Part shown: positions 1 through 6,775 of the stretch, piece by piece | Layout: each line of letters starts with the position of its first letter | Numbering within the stretch: the stretch's first letter is position 1 | Source of the DNA: Holosporales bacterium | GTDB taxonomy: Bacteria; Pseudomonadota; Alphaproteobacteria; BNTO01 | DNA length: 12,531 nucleotides | NCBI GenBank assembly: GCA_031257945.1 | Contig: JAIRNU010000076.1 | Span: forward strand, 1 to 12,531 | Direction of reading: 5' to 3' | The notes under the pieces: generated by a model | Database searches by the model: none | What the model was told of the DNA's origin: nothing | The model's input: only the letters and a program-made list of their open reading frames with translations | Position numbers and translations under genes: made by a program

Positions 1-180
1 CTGTTTGATCGGCTAAGGCAGGAAAAGTTGGCAAAGAAAACGTCACCTGCAGACGTGCTGCATATCGCAAAGGGAATATACCAAAACCGGAATATGTGGA
101 CTCAGCAGTGGGTTCGGAGTGAGATGACACAAAAGAACAGGAATTTGTTCAAAAAGCTAAAGATCGACCCACTAATTTAG
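1..180 (+). CDS. C-terminal fragment of an insertion-sequence transposase (cut by window edge)
   Basis: An open frame enters from the left edge and ends at TAG 178-180, giving 59 residues. It is basic and helical, with segments such as TSPADVLHIAKGIY and SEMTQKNRNLFKKLKIDP. This resembles the C-terminal end of DDE transposases of the IS1634/IS4-like type, but that family call comes from memory of the pattern and is not secure. The strongest support is internal: a related tail, of the same length from a shared Trp to the stop, lies at the other window end on the minus strand. Both are followed directly by the 10-base sequence GCGGAGTTAG, probably part of the element's terminal sequence. Whether the element is intact upstream cannot be seen. 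Confidence 0.55.
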   Translation: MFDRLRQEKLAKKTSPADVLHIAKGIYQNRNMWTQQWVRSEMTQKNRNLFKKLKIDPLI

Positions 181-340
181 GCGGAGTTAGCGTTCAATAT
201 GAAAATAAATATTTGGTGGCAAGAGTATGGGGATGGTATTGCTACAGTAAAGGCTACTGCAAACATTGCAAAACTACCCCACAAATAAACGTACTGTGGA
301 CTAAGATTAGTAATTGCGTAATTCAGGTAGGGTTGCTTGC
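181..340. other. Insertion-sequence end and intergenic spacer between transposase tail and cysS
   Basis: The spacer begins with GCGGAGTTAG right after the transposase stop, also found at the right end of the window. A 29-codon open frame (199-288) is present, but it lacks a well-spaced ribosome binding site and resembles nothing I know. No clear terminator for cysS is visible here. Confidence 0.4.
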
Positions 341-1762
341 CTAAATGCGATGCCACGCCGTTCCAGATGTAGAATCCTCAATTTGAACGCCTTGAGCAAG
401 TAGTTCATCTCTAATTTGGTCGGCCAGTTGAAAATTCTGAGTTTCCCGGGCCTGCCCACGCGCAGCGATCTTTTTTTCAATTTCTTCCGCAGAAATTACA
501 TCTACACTGCTGTGTTGGAACCACGATATAGCTGTTTGAGTCAAACTTCCTATTATGTCCTTACACACCAAAATCGCAGCCAGAATATCCTCATTCCCAG
601 TATTTTCGAGGTCCTTAATCATCTTTGTAAAAGCCTGTATTGCAACTGGAGTATTCATGTCGTCATACATAGCTGCAAAAAAATCGTCCCCAATTCTTTC
701 AATTTTTGCTTTGTTTTCCTCGACAAATGCGCGCAGAACACCGTTATCAGCAAAAAACACATGATTCTGAAATTTTTCGATAGTGCGATACCATTTATTA
801 AGGATCTGTTTTGACATTTCAAGCGAGTTTGCGGTCCAATCTAATGGCTGTTTATAATGCGTGGAAAGTAGAGCAAGGCGAATCGCCTCATGGTTATGTT
901 TTTGCAACAGCTCGCGGACTGTGAAAAAATTACCCAGGGATTTGGACATCTTTTTCCCTTCTACTATCAAATGCCCATTATGCATCCAAAAATTAACGGT
1001 TTCGGGCACACCTACTGCACTGCAGCTTTGGGCTCGTTCATTTTCATGATGTGGAAAAATCAAGTCAATTCCACCAGCATGTATATCAAAACGATCACCA
1101 AGGTAATGCCTACTCATTGCAGAGCACTCTATATGCCACCCTGGTCGTCCCCTCCCCCACGGGCTTGCCCAACCTGGCATTTCGGCAGTCGATGGCTTCC
1201 ATAGCACAAAATCTCCAGGTGATTTTTTGTAAGGAGCGACTTCTACGCGGGCACCATCAATTAATTCTTCCCTGTTTTTCTTGGATAATTGTCCATAAGA
1301 TGGGAACGTATCAACCGAAAACAGTACATGCCCATGCGATTCGTAGGCAAAGCCCTTTTGCACCAAAGTACCTATCATCTCGAGCATATGCGGAATAAAA
1401 TCCGTTGCGTGCGGTTGATGCGTTGGCGGGAGAACATTTAAAGACGCCATATCGTTTTGAAATTCTGTATCAAATTGCTGGGCAATCTGCGAAAAATCGC
1501 ACTTTCGCTCGACACTTGCCGTGTATATTTTATCGTCGATATCCGTAATATTACGGACATACGTGACTTTGGGGTATTTATACTTTAATACCCTGTATAA
1601 AACATCAAAGACTACCATAGCGCGAGCATTGCCAATGTGCGCAAAGTCGTAAACCGTTGGGCCGCACACGTACATTCCGACATTCAGCGGGTCTATTGGC
1701 ACAAATATCTCTTTCGAGCGCGATAAGCTATTGTAAAATTGTATTTCCATTGTTTTTTCCAT
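341..1762 (-). CDS. cysS: Cysteinyl-tRNA synthetase
   Basis: Class I aminoacyl-tRNA synthetase that charges tRNA-Cys with cysteine in the cytoplasm. The 473 residues fit the family (about 460). The HIGN form of the first signature is at residues 42-45, following the CGPTVYD segment. The KMSKS loop is at 271-275. The zinc ligands expected from the E. coli enzyme appear as Cys33, Cys213, His238 and Glu242. The C-terminal anticodon-binding part ends normally with SGTAWHRI. The family usually begins at the residue equivalent to Met5 (ATG at 1750), so the protein may be 469 residues. Neither ATG has a strong adjacent Shine-Dalgarno: the best one lies about 40 bases upstream, beyond a hairpin. The gene has its own candidate promoter and appears monocistronic. 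Confidence 0.97.
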   Translation of the reverse strand: MEKTMEIQFYNSLSRSKEIFVPIDPLNVGMYVCGPTVYDFAHIGNARAMVVFDVLYRVLKYKYPKVTYVRNITDIDDKIYTASVERKCDFSQIAQQFDTEFQNDMASLNVLPPTHQPHATDFIPHMLEMIGTLVQKGFAYESHGHVLFSVDTFPSYGQLSKKNREELIDGARVEVAPYKKSPGDFVLWKPSTAEMPGWASPWGRGRPGWHIECSAMSRHYLGDRFDIHAGGIDLIFPHHENERAQSCSAVGVPETVNFWMHNGHLIVEGKKMSKSLGNFFTVRELLQKHNHEAIRLALLSTHYKQPLDWTANSLEMSKQILNKWYRTIEKFQNHVFFADNGVLRAFVEENKAKIERIGDDFFAAMYDDMNTPVAIQAFTKMIKDLENTGNEDILAAILVCKDIIGSLTQTAISWFQHSSVDVISAEEIEKKIAARGQARETQNFQLADQIRDELLAQGVQIEDSTSGTAWHRI

Positions 1763-1770
1763 TTTCTTGT

Positions 1771-1798
1771 ACGCAACTTGGCCCTTCCCAAACTGCGT
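1771..1798 (-). promoter_or_regulatory. Hairpin in the cysS leader between a strong Shine-Dalgarno and the start codon
   Basis: In the minus-strand RNA, an 11-base arm (1798-1788) pairs completely with 1781-1771, including two G-U pairs, around the six-base loop GAAGGG. It lies between the purine run GGGAGGAGGAG (1803-1813) and ATG 1762. With the hairpin formed, the Shine-Dalgarno and ATG are separated by only about 12 unpaired bases. A structured-spacer start like that described for phage T4 gene 38 is one reading. Confidence 0.45.
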
Positions 1799-1802
1799 AA
1801 AA

Positions 1803-1813
1803 CTCCTCCTCCC
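1803..1813 (-). promoter_or_regulatory. Strong Shine-Dalgarno-like purine run, unusually far from the cysS ATG
   Basis: The minus strand reads GGGAGGAGGAG, the best ribosome-binding match in the window, followed by TTTT and the hairpin. No ATG, GTG or TTG in the cysS frame lies at normal distance. An ACG codon (1798-1796) is in frame and four bases downstream, but ACG initiation is not assumed here. Confidence 0.5.
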
Positions 1814-1820
1814 TATATTA

Positions 1821-1850
1821 AGTATAGCTTGTTAGCCGGCTAGAAATCAA
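1821..1850 (-). promoter_or_regulatory. Candidate sigma-70-type promoter for cysS
   Basis: On the minus strand, TTGATT (1850-1845) is followed after 18 bases by TATACT (1826-1821). Transcription would start near 1814, placing the purine-rich ribosome site at the very 5' end of the RNA. Confidence 0.5.
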
Positions 1851-1942
1851 ATACAAAAATAGCCTTGTGTTTGATCTGGGCACTTAGAAAACAGTATGAA
1901 CCGTTTCCAAAATACAATAGGCTACTTACAAAAACATTGCAA

Positions 1943-1970
1943 CGCCGTAGATTTTGAAAATTCCACGGCG
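1943..1970 (-). terminator. Possible terminator after the secreted repeat-protein gene
   Basis: CGCCGT and ACGGCG arms (1943-1948 and 1965-1970) enclose a further ATTTT/AAAAT pairing. On the minus strand the hairpin is followed after about nine bases by a run of five T. It lies 15 bases past the stop of the Gly/Gln/Tyr tail frame. This placement fits a transcript that includes the tail, but the T run is short and displaced. Confidence 0.4.
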
Positions 1971-1984
1971 AGAAATTAGTGGGG

Positions 1985-2164
1985 TCACCACATTTGTTGC
2001 TGCGAGCCACCCATTCGTTGTGGCTGATAGCCGCCCATTTGGATAGCCACCCATTCGTTGTGGCTGAAGCCGCCCGTTTGTTGCTGCGAATAGCCACCCA
2101 TTCGTTGTGGTTGATAGCCGCCCATTTGTTGATGCTGATAGCCACCGTATTCGCCTTGGTGCAT
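1985..2164 (-). CDS. Gly/Gln/Tyr-rich repeat tail: out-of-phase C-terminus of the upstream secreted protein, or coupled 59-residue ORF
   Basis: This frame encodes repeats of an eight-residue unit (GGYQPQRM type: GGYQHQQM, GGYQPQRM, GGYSQQQT, and so on) and ends in SQQQMW. It is open back to the G10 run at 2193-2202. With nine or twelve G instead of ten, the upstream 665 residues would fuse to a 71-residue tail, total 736 residues. As written, the upstream gene stops at 2166, one base before this ATG. AAGGG lies about seven bases before that ATG, so translationally coupled initiation is an alternative. A shifted stretch within the repeats is restored by a second indel, suggesting selection on this frame. 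Composition suggests a disordered, possibly surface-exposed tail. No function is known to me. Confidence 0.6.
   Translation of the reverse strand: MHQGEYGGYQHQQMGGYQPQRMGGYSQQQTGGFSHNEWVAIQMGGYQPQRMGGSQQQMW
1988..2146 (-). repeat. 24-bp coding tandem repeats
   Basis: Several imperfect copies of a 24-base unit (minus strand, GGCTATCAACCACAACGAAT plus four bases) occur in tandem. The last ones are disturbed by short indels. Because the period is a multiple of three and contains no stops, all three minus-strand frames are open through it. Confidence 0.85.
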
Positions 2165-2165
2165 C

Positions 2166-4196
2166 CTATGCCCTTGCGGCTGCCAGCCGTTGCCCCCCCC
2201 CCTGGGTGTAAGCGGCTATATAGTCAACGCTAGAAGGTGGCCCCACGGCTTCCGGCGTAGAGTTAAAGTAATCCCGAAGTCTTTGTAGTATGCCTGCAAG
2301 ATTTTTCTGGAAGTTTTCCCTAGCTTCCGTAGTTGGCATGCAACATGAGTTAAGATCAAAAAGAATCCGTCCCAAAGCAGAAGTGAGATGAATGCTATGA
2401 CGTATCATCCACAGTCGTTGTACTGTCTGCTCGTGCAACTTGATTCCAGATGCATCTTCAAAAAATCTAGCGTTCGCGCCGGAAAGAGCGCTAATCATAC
2501 CGCCAAACGTACGAAACGCGTCCTGATCCACACTGTAAGGAATGACCGGTATAACGTGTTCCAACATGTCTATAAGATACTGAGTATAACCTCTTTTGCT
2601 GGTATCCTGCGGTGAGTCTATTGCTCTGCCTTCCGCGCTGCCTATCACATCTACACAGATCTGGTGGAGCTGTGCGCTGTTGTACTCTTGGAGTCTTCGT
2701 AGTATTCCAGTAAGCTCTCCTTTGAAGTGTTCTAATGCCGCACAATATCTGCCAAGATCATCAAGAATCCGGCCCAAAGCAGAATCTACCTTAATGCTAT
2801 TACGTACTATCCGCAGCTGCCGCTCGGGCAACCCTTCTAACTTGATGCGATACTTGTATTCAAAAGTGTCAACTGTCATCTCGCCCGAACAAACGCCAAT
2901 TATACTATCAAACATTTCCGCTTCGTGTTCGTTGTAAGGAATAACCGATATACGTTTCAATACACCTATAAGAAACTGAACAAAATCTCTTTGGGAAAAT
3001 TCCTGCGTTAAGTCCTTCGCTTCATCTATTATTGCCGTACGGACTTCGGCAAACTGTGCGCTTTCTCCCGAAATTATTATAGGCCTCCCCCGTAAAAAGG
3101 CCAAATAGTCTTGAAGTTTTTGTTGTATGTCCGTAAGATTCTCCGAAAAATTTTCTAACATCTCCGGATACGGTACGCAGTATGCATCAAGGTCGTTAAG
3201 TATTTGGTTCAACTTGAATTCGCAAAAAAAAGAATCGCAATCATCGGGACTGCGTAGTAGTCGTTGCAATATCGGCTTGCACGATTCTAATTCGAGTAAC
3301 TGAGAAGTGAATTTTGACGCGTCAACATCCTTTCTCTTCCCTGAGAAAACGTCAACTATATTTTTTAATTCTTCAAACGTCCTCGGGTTCATACTGGAAG
3401 GAATAGCCGATTTAACACATTCCAACACATCTATAAGCAACTGAGCACGATCTATAGGGCTAATCTTCTGTGGTAAGATGCTTATTATTGCTTTACAGTC
3501 CTGGGTGAACTGTTCGCTGTCTATTGCATGCGAGTCCAAAACTACCGCACTAGGAGATGGCTCCAAGTCTTCTGGCACAGAGTCTAAGCCCTCTGGCATA
3601 GAGGCCAACTCTTGGAGTCTTTGTTGTATGTCCTCAATATTTTTCCGGAAGTTTTTCTTATTCTCCTCTGTCGGCATGCAATATCTTCCAAAATCTACAA
3701 AAATCGGGCACAATACGGGAATTTTTGAAAAGCGATTGTATGCTTCATGCAATTGTTGTCCGGGCAGTAAGGAGCGTAAGCGTTGGGCGATTGGCTTGGT
3801 TTGCTCGTCTGGCATGACTTGTTCGAAACTGTCAATGTCCATCTTACCCAAGAATAAGCTAGTATGACGAATTAATGCCTCAAATATTCCTGATCCATTG
3901 CACATACTGGGAGGAATAGCCAGGCTAACACATCCAAACATGTCTGCAATAAACCGGACATAACCTTCTAAAGTGATCTCCGTGGGTAAGTCTTGTGCTA
4001 AGCGTACCACTTCTTGACGAGCATTATTTATTGCATCCGCGGACGCACAAAGTTTAAGCATCTTACTTTTGCTCTCCCAATTCTTATAATATGGATTCCC
4101 GCTACTCGCCCCCGCGCTACTCGCCCCCGCGCTACTCGCAAATGCCAAGTACACAAAAGCAAGCAGTCCCCATTGTCGTTTCGTTGTCTTATACAT
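2166..4196 (-). CDS. Secreted protein of four tandem ~140-residue repeats, unknown function
   Basis: I do not recognise a named family. The 676 residues begin with a typical signal peptide: basic residues to about 8, hydrophobic 10-20 (GLLAFVYLAFA), then a small-residue SSAGASSAGASSG stretch with signal peptidase I-type sites. Four repeats follow, roughly residues 53-197, 225-364, 378-505 and 508-643. Each ends in a recognisable block of the form L-x-x-Y/C-C followed by an amphipathic NFxxNLxxIxQRLxEY helix (for example 615-643). Conserved Cys occur at 173, 340, 485 and 618/619, so disulphides are possible if exported. Repeats 3 and 4 are closest to each other, sharing SALGRIL. The frame ends 11 residues after a Gly run encoded by G10. 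A periplasmic, surface or secreted host-interaction role is inference from the signal peptide and repeats alone. Confidence 0.8.
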   Translation of the reverse strand: MYKTTKRQWGLLAFVYLAFASSAGASSAGASSGNPYYKNWESKSKMLKLCASADAINNARQEVVRLAQDLPTEITLEGYVRFIADMFGCVSLAIPPSMCNGSGIFEALIRHTSLFLGKMDIDSFEQVMPDEQTKPIAQRLRSLLPGQQLHEAYNRFSKIPVLCPIFVDFGRYCMPTEENKKNFRKNIEDIQQRLQELASMPEGLDSVPEDLEPSPSAVVLDSHAIDSEQFTQDCKAIISILPQKISPIDRAQLLIDVLECVKSAIPSSMNPRTFEELKNIVDVFSGKRKDVDASKFTSQLLELESCKPILQRLLRSPDDCDSFFCEFKLNQILNDLDAYCVPYPEMLENFSENLTDIQQKLQDYLAFLRGRPIIISGESAQFAEVRTAIIDEAKDLTQEFSQRDFVQFLIGVLKRISVIPYNEHEAEMFDSIIGVCSGEMTVDTFEYKYRIKLEGLPERQLRIVRNSIKVDSALGRILDDLGRYCAALEHFKGELTGILRRLQEYNSAQLHQICVDVIGSAEGRAIDSPQDTSKRGYTQYLIDMLEHVIPVIPYSVDQDAFRTFGGMISALSGANARFFEDASGIKLHEQTVQRLWMIRHSIHLTSALGRILFDLNSCCMPTTEARENFQKNLAGILQRLRDYFNSTPEAVGPPSSVDYIAAYTQGGGQRLAAARA
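2193..2202 (-). repeat. G10 homopolymer tract at the end of the secreted repeat-protein frame
   Basis: Ten C on the plus strand, ten G on the coding strand. Ten G gives a protein ending GGGQRLAAARA. Nine or twelve leads into the GGYQPQRM repeat tail. Eleven leads into a third open frame running to 1840. Such tracts are classic slippage sites for phase variation and also common sites of sequencing error. Confidence 0.9.
4101..4140. repeat. 15-bp tandem repeat at the signal-peptide junction
   Basis: The unit GCTACTCGCCCCCGC occurs twice perfectly (4101-4130), followed by nine bases of a third copy. On the minus strand it encodes AGASS repeats immediately after the hydrophobic core of the signal peptide. 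Copy-number change would alter spacer length without breaking the frame. Confidence 0.85.
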
Positions 4197-4233
4197 ATCA
4201 CTTCGTCATACTGTCGCGACACCTTTCTCTATA

Positions 4234-4262
4234 AGTATACAGTAAAAACATGACCTGGACAA
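4234..4262 (-). promoter_or_regulatory. Candidate promoter for the secreted repeat protein
   Basis: On the minus strand, TTGTCC (4262-4257) and TATACT (4239-4234) are separated by exactly 17 bases. Transcription would start about 30 bases upstream of ATG 4196. The ribosome site before that ATG is weak (ACGAAGTGAT). Confidence 0.5.
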
Positions 4263-4277
4263 CACAATATTTTTCTA

Positions 4278-4306
4278 TTGCTTCTGCCCCAATAACCATG
4301 CATAAT
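4278..4306 (+). promoter_or_regulatory. Candidate promoter for rplM-rpsI
   Basis: TTGCTT (4278-4283), a 17-base spacer, and CATAAT (4301-4306). Transcription would start near 4313. This makes the GTG at 4323 too close to the RNA 5' end and favours GTG 4338 as the rplM start. Confidence 0.6.
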
Positions 4307-4337
4307 TTCACTATGGATTCTGGTGTTGAGAGTTTTT

Positions 4338-4820
4338 GTGCCGGTAAGCGTAAGTACGCCTTCTTGTGTTGTAACGGAGCAGGATAGGAAGTGGTTTTTG
4401 ATTGATGCCAGCGGCTTGGTTCTTGGCCGTTTGGCTGTTGTTGTTGCTGATATTTTGAGAGGCAAACATAAGCCTATTTTTACTAGGCATAATGATTGCG
4501 GGGATCATGTCGTTATTGTAAATGCGGAAAAGGTCTTTCTTACTGGTAAAAAGCGACAGGATAAAGTGTATTACAGGCATTCAGGATACCCTGGCGGGCT
4601 TAAACAACGAACTGCGAACCAGGTTCTTACTGGGCGTTTCCCAGAGAGAGTTATTGAAAGTGCGATTGAGGGCATGATCCCTGCCGGTCCGCTTGGCCGT
4701 AAAGTTATGAAAAAGTTAAGGATTTATGCTGGTGAGTCACACCCTCATTCGGCTCAGAAATTGGAGGTACTGGATATTGCCAGTATGAATGTTAAAAATG
4801 CAGAAAGAGGTTTGGCATGA
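4338..4820 (+). CDS. rplM: 50S ribosomal protein L13
   Basis: Assembly protein of the large ribosomal subunit. The 160 residues contain the conserved WFLIDASGLVLGRLA opening, the RGKHKP and VVIVNAEKVFLTGKK segments, YYRHSGYPGGLK and the MIPAGPLGRKVMKKLRIYAG core. I chose GTG 4338 because GAGAG lies five bases upstream, the promoter fits and the length before the first Trp is close to that of alphaproteobacterial homologues. The open frame extends to an earlier GTG at 4323 and a TTG at 4326. It overlaps rpsI by four bases (ATGA), so the two are cotranscribed and probably translationally coupled. The N-terminal 15 or so residues are not conserved with the usual start. Confidence 0.97.
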   Translation: MPVSVSTPSCVVTEQDRKWFLIDASGLVLGRLAVVVADILRGKHKPIFTRHNDCGDHVVIVNAEKVFLTGKKRQDKVYYRHSGYPGGLKQRTANQVLTGRFPERVIESAIEGMIPAGPLGRKVMKKLRIYAGESHPHSAQKLEVLDIASMNVKNAERGLA

Positions 4821-5341
4821 GGGGCGGTAGAGATAGTTTGGCAGGGTTTGGAGACTTAAAAGCAGCGATTACTGCGCCAGCAGCGGCAGCGACCGTAAAA
4901 TTGCCTACTGTGGCGGAGCAACCACGGCGAGTGTATGAACAAAAGATAGACGCTTTGGGACGGGCATACGCTACCGGTAAGCGTAAAAATGCTATTGCCA
5001 GGGTGTGGATTAAGCCCGGTAATGGGGCGATCTCGGTAAATGGGAAACCTTGGCAGGAGTACTTCGCCCGTCCAGTCCTTCAGATGATAATTGATCAGCC
5101 GTTTAAAGTGGCTAATCGTTCCGGCCAGTACGATGTTTTTTGCACGGTTAGCGGTGGCGGCTTATCCGGCCAAGCTGGTGCTCTGCGGCACGGGATAAGC
5201 CGTGCTCTTACTTTTTTTGAGCCAGATTTACGGCCTGTGCTGAAGCATAGTGGATTTTTAACACGGGATAGCCGTGTCGTAGAACGCAAGAAATACGGGC
5301 ATCCAAAGGCACGTAAGAGATTCCAATTTTCGAAGCGGTGA
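4817..5341 (+). CDS. rpsI: 30S ribosomal protein S9
   Basis: Small-subunit head protein whose C-terminal tail reaches towards P-site tRNA. The 174 residues include an N-terminal extension of about 45 residues rich in Ala and Pro, a feature of alphaproteobacterial S9. The conserved body follows: GRAYATGKRKNAIARVWIKPG, YFARPVLQMII, the SGGGLSGQAGALRHGISRAL core and the LTRDSRVVERKKYG segment. It ends in the canonical FQFSKR tail with terminal Lys-Arg. The ATG overlaps the rplM stop, with AGAGG seven bases upstream inside rplM. It is the second gene of the rplM-rpsI operon, as in most bacteria. Confidence 0.98.
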   Translation: MRGGRDSLAGFGDLKAAITAPAAAATVKLPTVAEQPRRVYEQKIDALGRAYATGKRKNAIARVWIKPGNGAISVNGKPWQEYFARPVLQMIIDQPFKVANRSGQYDVFCTVSGGGLSGQAGALRHGISRALTFFEPDLRPVLKHSGFLTRDSRVVERKKYGHPKARKRFQFSKR

Positions 5342-5371
5342 TATTGTCCGCAATTCTTTGCAGGTTCCGCT

Positions 5372-5418
5372 GCCCCTCTTCGGCGAGTTTTCGCTCCGAG
5401 TGGGGCGGTGGCGCTTTT
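5372..5418 (+). terminator. Probable terminator after rpsI
   Basis: GCCCC (5372-5376) pairs with GGGGC (5402-5406), with an inner GCGA/TCGC helix around GTTT (5383-5394) and imperfect pairing between. A T5 run follows about nine bases later. It separates the ribosomal operon from the symporter gene. Confidence 0.45.
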
Positions 5419-5446
5419 TCGTCTTGATTCTTGCTGTGTACGGAGT

Positions 5447-6754
5447 ATGTGTTGCTTTTTCCAAATTATCGATGCGATTCAGGAGTTTTTATGGGGGTAT
5501 GTCAATTTTTTCCTGATTTTAGCGATTGGGCTATATTTTTCCGTTAAAACATCATTTTTTCAATTCAGAGCGTTGTTTTCCCTGAAAAAAACGGTGAGGG
5601 CGCTTATGACCACAACTGCCACCGAAAAAACTAAAGGCGTCGCCCCGCTACGCTTGTACTTTACGTCTATTGGCGGATCAATCGGGCTGGGCAATATAGT
5701 CGCCGTTGTTACGACTGTTTCTATCGGCGGGCCCGGAGGGATTTTTTGGATGTGGGTCGCGGTTTTCCTTGGAATGTTGGTAAAGTATGGCGAGGTATAC
5801 CTTGGCATTACGTACCGCAAACAAAACGCCATTGGCGGGTATGACGGCGGCCCAATGTATTACCTGAACAAAGCGCTTAATATTAAATGTGCTTCCTCTA
5901 TTTTTTGCGTATTAATGTGTATATATGGTGTCGAAATATTCCAATTCAAAGTAGTCGAGGATGTTATAGTTGATGCCTTTGGCTTGAGCCGGTATTTGGT
6001 AATGGCTATTCTTTTGACTGGTACAATCTATGTTGCAATTGGCGGGGTCAACCGGTTATCTAAAGTATGTACTGTCCTTATGCCTATTTTCTTAATTGTT
6101 TACACATCGGTTTGCCTGTTTGTTATTAGTAAGAGCGATGTCGGCTTTGGACACCTGCTAGGACTGATATTGAAATCAGCGTTTACAGGGCATGCGGCGG
6201 TTGGAGGATTCGCAGGAAGCACTATCATAATGGCGATTCAATACGGCATGGCCAATGCGGTATACTCCGGCGATATAGGCATGGGGTATGACTCTGTAAT
6301 TCAAGCGGAAACTCAGCTGAGCGGTCCCAAAGCGCAAGCCAGAACAGTTGTTTTCACGCTTTTTACGGATTGCTTTATCTGCACCCTAACAGTGCTGTTA
6401 GTGCTAAGTACGGGCTGCTGGAGTATGGGCTACAAACACGGCGGTGATTTCGTTACTAATGCGTTGCTGCCGTATTTTCCATACATTAAATACTTGCTTG
6501 CGGTTTTTTTCTTTTTGGTTGGGTGGACGACGATTTTGGGCTTTTTATTAGTTGGAATAAAGAGCGCAAAAGAACTTTTCAAAAAAGGGAAGGTGTTTTA
6601 TTTGGTATACGCGGTTCTCATGTTTCTCATTTTTTCATTTGTGGACCAAAATAATGCCCGCCTTATTATGTACCTTGCTGGGGCCCTTTTGATGCTTATG
6701 AACACCATAGCAATTTTCAGGTTACGGCAAGAGATTGACTTCTCGATAGACTGA
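5447..6754 (+). CDS. Sodium:alanine/glycine symporter (AGCS family)
   Basis: Inner-membrane amino-acid carrier of the alanine or glycine:cation symporter family, driven by sodium. From ATG 5447 it has 435 residues, slightly short for the family (about 450-490), and roughly ten to eleven hydrophobic segments. Family signatures are GGSIGLGNIVAVV (about 76-88), GGPGGIFWMWV (94-104), the GYDGGPMYYL segment and the SVIQAETQLSGPKAQARTVV stretch in the second half. The frame stays open to GTG 5408, which adds 13 unconserved residues and abuts the upstream hairpin. ATG 5447 better matches the family start, although its GGAG is only one base away, so the start is not settled. Substrate is inferred. 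Twenty-one bases separate it from rsmE, so the two are probably cotranscribed. Confidence 0.93.
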   Translation: MCCFFQIIDAIQEFLWGYVNFFLILAIGLYFSVKTSFFQFRALFSLKKTVRALMTTTATEKTKGVAPLRLYFTSIGGSIGLGNIVAVVTTVSIGGPGGIFWMWVAVFLGMLVKYGEVYLGITYRKQNAIGGYDGGPMYYLNKALNIKCASSIFCVLMCIYGVEIFQFKVVEDVIVDAFGLSRYLVMAILLTGTIYVAIGGVNRLSKVCTVLMPIFLIVYTSVCLFVISKSDVGFGHLLGLILKSAFTGHAAVGGFAGSTIIMAIQYGMANAVYSGDIGMGYDSVIQAETQLSGPKAQARTVVFTLFTDCFICTLTVLLVLSTGCWSMGYKHGGDFVTNALLPYFPYIKYLLAVFFFLVGWTTILGFLLVGIKSAKELFKKGKVFYLVYAVLMFLIFSFVDQNNARLIMYLAGALLMLMNTIAIFRLRQEIDFSID

Positions 6755-6775
6755 GTTGGTTGGGCGTGACTATGT

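Noticed and set aside
199..288. Twenty-nine-codon ORF after the left transposase tail
   Set aside because: Shine-Dalgarno too far from ATG and no recognisable sequence; likely chance.
416..814. Plus-strand open frame opposite cysS
   Set aside because: Cys- and Ser-rich translation without family resemblance, wholly antisense to the well-supported synthetase.
1840..2145. Minus-strand open frame through the 24-bp repeats reading AINHNEWVAI units
   Set aside because: The repeat period is divisible by three, so this frame is open by construction. After the repeats it becomes ordinary non-repetitive sequence running to the cysS promoter. It matters only as the C-terminus that eleven G would produce.
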